A DNA stretch of 64,000 nt from Rugalucina vietnamica (taxonomy: Eukaryota > Mollusca > Bivalvia > Lucinida > Lucinidae). Location: NCBI GenBank assembly GCA_964017185.1, contig OZ024876.1, positions 17,744,226-17,808,225 of the forward strand, written 5' to 3'. The position numbers and the translations under genes were made by a program. The notes below the pieces were generated by a model. It did not search any database. It saw nothing but the letters and a program-made list of their open reading frames with translations, and had not been told where the DNA came from. Position 1 is the stretch's first letter; every line of letters starts with the position of its first letter. Positions 58,474 to 64,000 of this stretch are shown piece by piece.

Positions 58474-58929
58474 AATTTAAACACATCATGTAAAAATTGA
58501 CAATAATGCATTACACCATGGCAATGTCTCCCGATCGAGAGAATTTGTCCATCTTAGAGAATTATCCCCAGCTGTCTGAGTGTTATATTCATGCTGTCAA
58601 AGAACCACAGTGTGGCACTCAATTGTGATCAAGCCAAGAAACAATTTCCATACCTGAACCACACTGTCCAGGGGAAAGAGAGGTTGTTGCCATTCAAAAG
58701 TTTAAATGGTGGGAAAACTTGATAATAAACGTAAATGAGCTTCTAAAACACAATAAATGTAAACAATTAGGTAAACTGGAGATCTTTAGTCTCCATTTTG
58801 TGTTGATTAGACTGTGACACTTCTTTTCGTTCCGGGTCACCTCGGCCCAAAACGGTTTATGATCAACTCGTCCCTGGTCAACTCTCGCCCCACTATCGTT
58901 CACCATCTCGGCCCAGGGCGGGTCACGCC

Positions 58930-59341
58930 TCGGTCCAAATCGATTTTTTTTAAACCGAGACATCTTTTAACCAAGGATGCAGTTATTTATACAGATTTTT
59001 GTAATGATTTTATGTCCCTACTAGATGATTTTGGTTTGGTTCAGATGGTCACTGAACCTACTAGGTGTGAAAATGCCATCGACCTCTTTCTGACATCAAA
59101 CCATACTCTTGTTCAGAAAATTGAGATTTTGCCAGGTATTACCGACCATCAAAAAAGAAATGTACCCTTGTATAAAGAAACGCGACCATCTTTTAAAGAC
59201 ACACGTCGCTTCAAACAGGTAAAGCATTTGATACAGACTAAAATCAGAATAGCATACGATCATTATTTACAAGATTTATTAGGATTAGCTGCCCAGAATG
59301 CAGATCAAAATCCCTCTGGCTTCATTCCAAATAAAATATAA
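58930..59341 (+). pseudogene. LINE ORF2 remnant (end of endonuclease joined to later sequence)
   Basis: DFCNDFMSLLDDFGLVQMVT, EPTRCENAIDLFLTSNHTLV and IEILPGITDH match the last part of the AP-endonuclease domain of CR1-like elements, including the SDH/TDH catalytic end. The frame then goes on as NVPLYKETRPSFKDTRRFKQ and LIQTKIRIAYDHYLQDLLGL, which normally lies further downstream. Sequence between appears deleted. The opposite strand orientation shows it is not part of the 57.5-58.5 kb copy. Confidence 0.7.
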
Positions 59342-59473
59342 AGGTTTGATCCTTTGGAAGCAATAAAACATTCAAAGGGAGGTAATGGACTATATTGCGC
59401 AACTTCGGGTAATGAACCCTCATCACTCAGTAGCCCTTCCTAAACCAGCAACGAAAGCCAGACTATTGTACTG
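59342..59473 (+). repeat. Fragment of the TTTGATCCTTTGGAAGCA repeat unit
   Basis: AAGGTTTGATCCTTTGGAAG, GGACTATATTGCGCAACTTC and GCCAGACTATTGTACTGCAG match the about 360-bp unit in 30934-32090. Confidence 0.7.
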
Positions 59474-59690
59474 CAGTGGTTCATAACATTTAGTAAGTTG
59501 TTCAGTCCTCGTAGTGAATCTCTAACTATTTAATGAATCATCATTGACAAACAAATAAATCATGATAAATTCCATGATGAATCAAAAACAAGGACTCACA
59601 GAATGAGTAAGCTGCCCGACGATGGAGATCCCTGGGCGCCCAATAACTTACTAACTCCGGAGCAAAAGAAAACCACCAGTTGAACCCCGG
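59474..59690 (-). repeat. Penelope-like element flanking repeat (pLTR), copy 1
   Basis: CAGTGGTTCATAACATTTAG through GAATCATC, GACTCACAGA and GAGTAAGCTGCCCGACGATG with GAGATCCCTGGGCGCC recurs in the same direction at 62966-63172. Direct repeats on both sides of the coding body fit the pseudo-LTRs of Penelope-like elements. Confidence 0.75.
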
Positions 59691-59749
59691 TGGGCCAAGC
59701 AACAGACAAGAAGCTCCGGCCCCAACCAACTAAAATGAATAGCTTTATG

Positions 59750-62270
59750 TCGGGGCCATCATAGAGTCTGACGCCCGACCCACCGGCGTGCAATTAAAGA
59801 AGGCAGCAAAGTTATCAACCGTGATTGGGTTAAAACTAAGCATGCAGACTGTCGCATAATATTTAAGTTATATCCTATACGTCTGTAACGCGTAATGATT
59901 TTTCTGAATTGAAAAGAAAAATCATTCCTTCCAATACGTTTCTTAAATTTGTAAACCAAGTCACCATAAAATTCTGGTTTCGAAAGGTCCTCACGTAAAA
60001 GGGTCTTTAGCCCAACATTAAATTTGGAAATCAGTTCATAGTGTCTGCGATAAAATTTAGAAAAGTTTTTTTTTCGAAGTTTATGATACCTATAGCCCTG
60101 CTGAAGAAGTTTGGCTCTTAAACATTTATTTCGTGCATTGAAGTCCGCAACATGATCGCAGACTCTAGCAAACCTAATAAGTTGTGAAATGTATACGCCA
60201 TAAGAAGCACGGCGAGGAACGTCACCATCCAAAAACGGAAAGTTTACTATATCAAAATCAAAGTCATCACGTTTATCATAAATTTTAGAAGAAACGAATC
60301 CATTTGCAATAGAAAGATGTAAGTCTAAAAATGGGGCTTCGGTATCTGTGTTGTTTGCTTTATTCAACTGTAGTTCAGGGGGATAAATTTGTTTGACCAT
60401 GCCTTTAAAATAAGGATTGTCAATGTTCAAAAGGTCATCGAGGTACCTAGAAGTCGAATTAAAGGCCTCGATAACATCAGCTTGATTGTTATGGTTAAGA
60501 GAATCTATGAAGTCTCTTTCGTAGCAGTATAGAAATAGATCACTACGAGAGGGGCGCAATTGGTACCCATTGGGATTCCGACAATATGTCTGTATAACTT
60601 GGTCCCAAAACTAATATAAACATTATCCAGGAGATAGGATACGTCATCGCATACATTCTGACATGACCAAAGTGTATATCGACTTTGGTCAGAGGAAGTG
60701 AAAAATGCTTTTCTATCATTACAGGCCAAATAAAGTGAGCCATAGTTTTTTAATGCTCTATTGAATGTCCACTCTATCAAATCGAGTAATTTTTCTTTAA
60801 TCAGATTATGTGGTAATGTGGTATGAAGAGAAGAAAATTGTATGTGGACAAGCTCGTCGCACGGAACCCTCTACACTTCAATTTACTGAGCACCTCGCCA
60901 GAACTTTTTATTGACCAAAACCAATTTTTATTTGAAGTTTCATACACCGTCTCACAGTATCATATGACATGAGAATTGATAGCAGTAAGACAGGAAGTTA
61001 ATAATTTAGAAAGTTCAGTGGTAGTACAAGAACTAGAATTAGCAATAAATCTAGCTTTGTATGGTCTTTTGTAGGAAGGGAATCTGTATTTCGGACCTTT
61101 AGAAACAATATTGCGAATTCTAGAATCCGAAATTATTTTTAAATTTCCAGTTAAATATGTCCGGCGGGTTGATAAAGATATTTTGAATCTTTTCACTCTC
61201 AAGACTTAGGAGTATTAGCATGGATATCAAGATCAGAAACAAGTTTATTTGGGAAAATAGCTGCTCATTCGGCTTACGATATGTTTCATGGTATAAGTAC
61301 ATGATTGTTGGTTTGGTTTTTTCCCACCTCGGTTTTTGGAGTGGGAATCTTTTTCTGATTGCGCCTTTTCCTGATATTTGCCTACTTGTACCTTTTTATT
61401 GAAATTAAAAATTGTATTTCTGATTGGTTTGTTATATTTGTAACAAATAATAGGAGGTTCCGAGTTTTGGAAGTACGTAGGTATAGACTGTGACACTGAT
61501 TTGTCCTGGAATATACTTGGTAAATCAATAAAGTCAATTCCTTTATTAATGAATGGAATTTTAATGAAATGCCGTATGTGATTAGATTCGGAATCGATAC
61601 ATGGACGAAGAGCGTGTTGAGTATAACATCTTGTCAGCAGTGCAGCATCGTACATTTGATGATTTCTATCGTAAAATCTGTTAGCCTCTGTGTCCAAGGG
61701 ACGTAATACAGCAATAGGTAGAGAACTAAGATAAGAAAGCATAGAATGTCGACCGTGTTCCCTTAGTTTAGCCGCTAAATCATTAAGGGAAGTGTTCAAT
61801 TTCATTGCAGCGCACCGTTTTCGCTTGTCATTGCCCCTTTTCCTTATACCAAGAGATCTAGATTTACGTTTACGAGACTCTAAAAGTGTAAGAACATCAA
61901 AATCGGGCATTTTAGAAATATTACCTTCATGGTAAATGTTGTCGCTAAATCCCAGTGGAAAGGGTGTTTGCAATAATTTTATCCATTTAAGTTCAGTTTC
62001 AAATTGTTTGATGTTTTTGAATGTAATGGAAGAATAAGAATCATATGAAATTTTCTCCACTGGTTGCACTGTAATATTATGGGGAGAATGACCAGTGCGT
62101 TTAAAATGCTGGTAAAGAAAAGCATCGATATTTTTAGGCTTTGTGATTCTACGATCATAGTGTTCACCAAATCGTTTTTGCAAAGTTCAATAAGATTGTC
62201 CAACATATTGCATATTACAATTTTTAGTATTTCAAGTTAAAACATATACAAGATCCATTGATTTTCAATC
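59750..62270 (-). pseudogene. Penelope-like retroelement with N-terminal GIY-YIG, decayed
   Basis: Reading the minus strand: first (62267-62080) a GIY-YIG type endonuclease with LVYVLT, YVGQ at 62207-62196, RFGEHYDR and HFKRTGHSP; next a long linker (FDVLTLLESRKRKSRSLG, HGRHSMLSYLSSLPIAVLRP, YDAALLTRCYTQHALRPCID); then the reverse transcriptase, with YRFPSYKRPYKARFIANSSS near 61070, IVGIPMGTNCAPL near 60580, YLDD at 60445-60434 and APFLDLHLSIANGFVSSKIY after it; and a C-terminal QGYRYHKLRKKNFSKFYRRH region. The endonuclease lies before the RT, the permuted order described for Naiad-type Penelope elements, whereas canonical Penelope has it after. The copy is dead: TGA stops at 62265, 62232 and 62187, a one-base loss near 60543 between IPMGTNCAPL and DLFLYCYE, another shift near 59835, and a broken stretch at 60800-60960. 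Confidence 0.85.
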
Positions 62271-62319
62271 TAAATCAGAATCATTAACTACTGAAAATGT
62301 CCTACCATTTTAACCGGTT

Positions 62320-62450
62320 TAAGCCCGCCAGTAATTTTATATTACTGATCGTTCCAAGGCGATACTTCTGTTGTGGTTCTTATTGTTTTATGTCTTGGTA
62401 TTTAATTTTTTGTGCTGTTGAATTGGCGCCTTATGTATGTTATTGGAAAG
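62320..62450. repeat. Inverted repeat arm, left
   Basis: AAGCCCGCCAGTAATTTTAT, TGATCGTTCCAAGGCGATAC, TTTTATGTCTTGG and TTGGCGCCTTATGTATGTT are mirrored at 62800-62930. Confidence 0.75.
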
Positions 62451-62609
62451 GTCCTCAGACCATTCTACTGTGTTGAGTTTGAATGCAGTAAATTTCTATT
62501 TCTGGTTCTATTTATTTTACGTCTAAATTGGCCATCGCTGACGTCGAAAAAAGATCGATACAATAAACCCGTCCAAATTCACTGTACAGAATCCAATACG
62601 CAGCAATAC

Positions 62610-62762
62610 ATAAAAAGGTACAAGTAGGCAAAGATCAGGAAAAAGCGCAATCAGTAAAAAGATTCCCACTCCAAAAACCGAGGTGGGAAGAACCAAACTA
62701 ACAATCAGGCACTTATACCATGAAAACATTTCGTAAGCCGAATGAGCAGCTATTTTCCCAAT
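62610..62762 (+). pseudogene. Inverted internal piece of the Penelope-like element
   Basis: GGTACAAGTAGGCAAAGATC, AGATTCCCACTCCAAAAACC and CGTAAGCCGAATGAGCAGCT is the reverse complement of 61243-61400. It sits between the two inverted arms, so a head-to-head partial copy or a rearranged 5' end is present. Confidence 0.8.
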
Positions 62763-62799
62763 AGGCGGCCACTCAGTTACCTTGACTTAACTAAAAATA

Positions 62800-62930
62800 T
62801 GAAAACATACATAAGGCGCCAACAACACAAAAATTTTAAACACCAAGACATAAAACAAAAAGAACGACCACAGAAGTATCGAATTGGAACGATCAGCAAC
62901 ACAAAGTTACTGGCGGGCTTAAATCGATTT
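62800..62930. repeat. Inverted repeat arm, right
   Basis: ACATAAGGCGCCAACAACAC, CACCAAGACATAAAAC, AATTGGAACGATCAGCAACA and TTACTGGCGGGCTTAAATCG mirror the arm at 62320-62450. Confidence 0.75.
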
Positions 62931-62965
62931 TACATGGCCATAACCTCACCCTCAGCTTCTTTTCA

Positions 62966-63172
62966 CAGTGGTTCATAACATTTAGTTAATTCTTCGGTCC
63001 TCGTGGTGAATCTATAACTAGTCAATGAATCATCAAGAACAAACAAATAAATATGATAAACATCCAGATGAATCAAAAACCAGGACTCACAGATTCAGTA
63101 AGCTGCCCGACGATGGAGATCCCTGGGCGCCGAATAACTTACGCAAAAGAAAAAATCAGTTGGACCGCGGTG
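62966..63172 (-). repeat. Penelope-like element flanking repeat (pLTR), copy 2
   Basis: Same direction as copy 1 (59474-59690), about 85% alike by eye, sharing CTGCCCGACGATGGAGATCC. Confidence 0.75.
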
Positions 63173-63334
63173 TAAACATAGTCTGTAAACAATGGAGATA
63201 AGACAGTTCACCAACAAGCTGCACCACCGACCTGGTGTATACATTTTTGATAGATTCGGAGTGAGTTTGAAACAACAACAGTTAAAAGTCTCGGTTTTTA
63301 GTCTGCTCAAATGAATTCTTGTATTTAAATAAAA

Positions 63335-63396
63335 TAAATTTGATCATTTGGAAGCAGTGAAAACGTTCAAAGGGAGGTAGTATGGGCCATATTATA
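63335..63396 (+). repeat. Fragment of the TTTGATCCTTTGGAAGCA repeat unit
   Basis: TTTGATCATTTGGAAGCAGT, AAAACGTTCAAAGGGAGG and ATGGGCCATATT match the start of the about 360-bp unit. Confidence 0.65.
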
Positions 63397-63639
63397 ATTT
63401 TTTCTAATAACACAATCAACTCTCATTTTATTCCTTCCTGTACACTATTTAAAAATTTAATGCGTCTTTAAGATGCAATCCACATGCATGTTATCTTCGT
63501 GAGGAGATATTGCCGTATAAAAACAAAGAAATGACATATATTTTTTTCTTTTTTTGCATATGATGGATCCATTGCTGAGTCGTGTATCTATTGCAGTGAT
63601 ACATCCATGCGCATGCTTATCATATGACGTAACATGCTT

Positions 63640-63880
63640 TGAACCAGTCATTTGTAACTACGCCCCCATCCCCGGGGGATGGCGGTGGATAGACGTGGAA
63701 ATGGTCCGGGTCTTGACCAATGTTTTTGCCACGGCAGCTCGGGGGGGTTGCTTTATATATTCAAAACGTCAGTGAAATGAAAACATAGCAGACTGCGGGC
63801 GGGAAACAGCAGTGGTTTTACTAACAAGTCGTCCCCGCAGGGCGGCTTTTAGCGGGGATTTGCTTGATCAGAAATTGATC
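63640..63880 (-). mobile_element. Decayed copy of the 22-bp-TIR MITE
   Basis: CCAGTCATTTGTAACTACGC, CCACGGCAGCTCGGGG, GCTTTATATATTCAAAACG and CAGTGGTTTTACTAACAAGT with CCCCGCAGGGCGGC follow the element at 7878-8185 in reverse. The far end is missing. Confidence 0.65.
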
Positions 63881-64000
63881 GACTCAGTATCAGAAGATAG
63901 ATAGGTCCCATGGGTCTGTTTCTGGTAGTGTGGCTGCAGGTCAAAATTCAGAACTCTGACACAAACTGACTGCACTGCAAACTGGTTTTCTACACATCGA

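Noticed and set aside
59541-59793. Small frames with AGASCLLLGPPGFNWW-type sequence
   Set aside because: They lie in the 3' part and flanking repeat of the Penelope-like element and look non-coding.

Overview
This is nuclear DNA of an animal with introns, most likely a bivalve mollusc. No bacterial operons, rRNA or functional tRNA genes were seen. Host genes are sparse and intron-rich, and most of the window is repeat. The tandem-core elements closed by a tetranucleotide microsatellite resemble the pearl/Helentron-associated elements of bivalves. The species cannot be named from sequence alone.

Two host genes can be supported. At 1035-1609 (+) is the main coding exon of a TNFAIP8/TIPE-family gene. 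From 29259 to about 55384 on the minus strand lies a complete or nearly complete bHLH-PAS gene, ARNT (the HIF-beta / Drosophila tango orthologue). I rebuilt 15 exons by hand, including a 30-nt microexon. All junctions keep the reading frame and the sum is 1947 nt (648 codons plus stop). Exon 1 is tentative. The gene would dimerise with AHR, HIF-alpha, SIM or NPAS partners and bind E-box-like response elements in the nucleus.

Layout: 0-0.8 kb is a tandem array with nuclear-receptor-like half-sites; 1.0-1.6 kb is the TNFAIP8-like exon; 1.7-29 kb is intergenic and packed with MITEs, a tRNA-derived SINE, two long minisatellites (33 bp at 17.9-18.8 kb and 35 bp at 23.6-24.2 kb), a pearl-like element and several nested DNA elements; 29-55 kb is ARNT, whose introns hold the same families; 55.4-57.5 kb is mostly unique; 57.5-59.3 kb holds remnants of CR1-like LINEs; 59.3-63.2 kb is a decayed Penelope-like element whose GIY-YIG endonuclease lies upstream of the reverse transcriptase (Naiad-type order); 63.2-64 kb holds more repeat fragments.

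One 235-bp fold-back MITE family, here called GAGCC-MITE, has about 50 copies in 64 kb, and intact copies have a 4-bp AT-rich target duplication. The most unusual feature is in ARNT. The 3' splice site and first coding bases of the PAS-B exon 12 have been copied into a minisatellite of about 18 units (50-51 bp) that fills the preceding intron in the sense direction. A piggyBac-like element (TTAA duplication) then landed inside that array. A second ARNT exon (14) has also been partly duplicated twice downstream, with splice signals kept.
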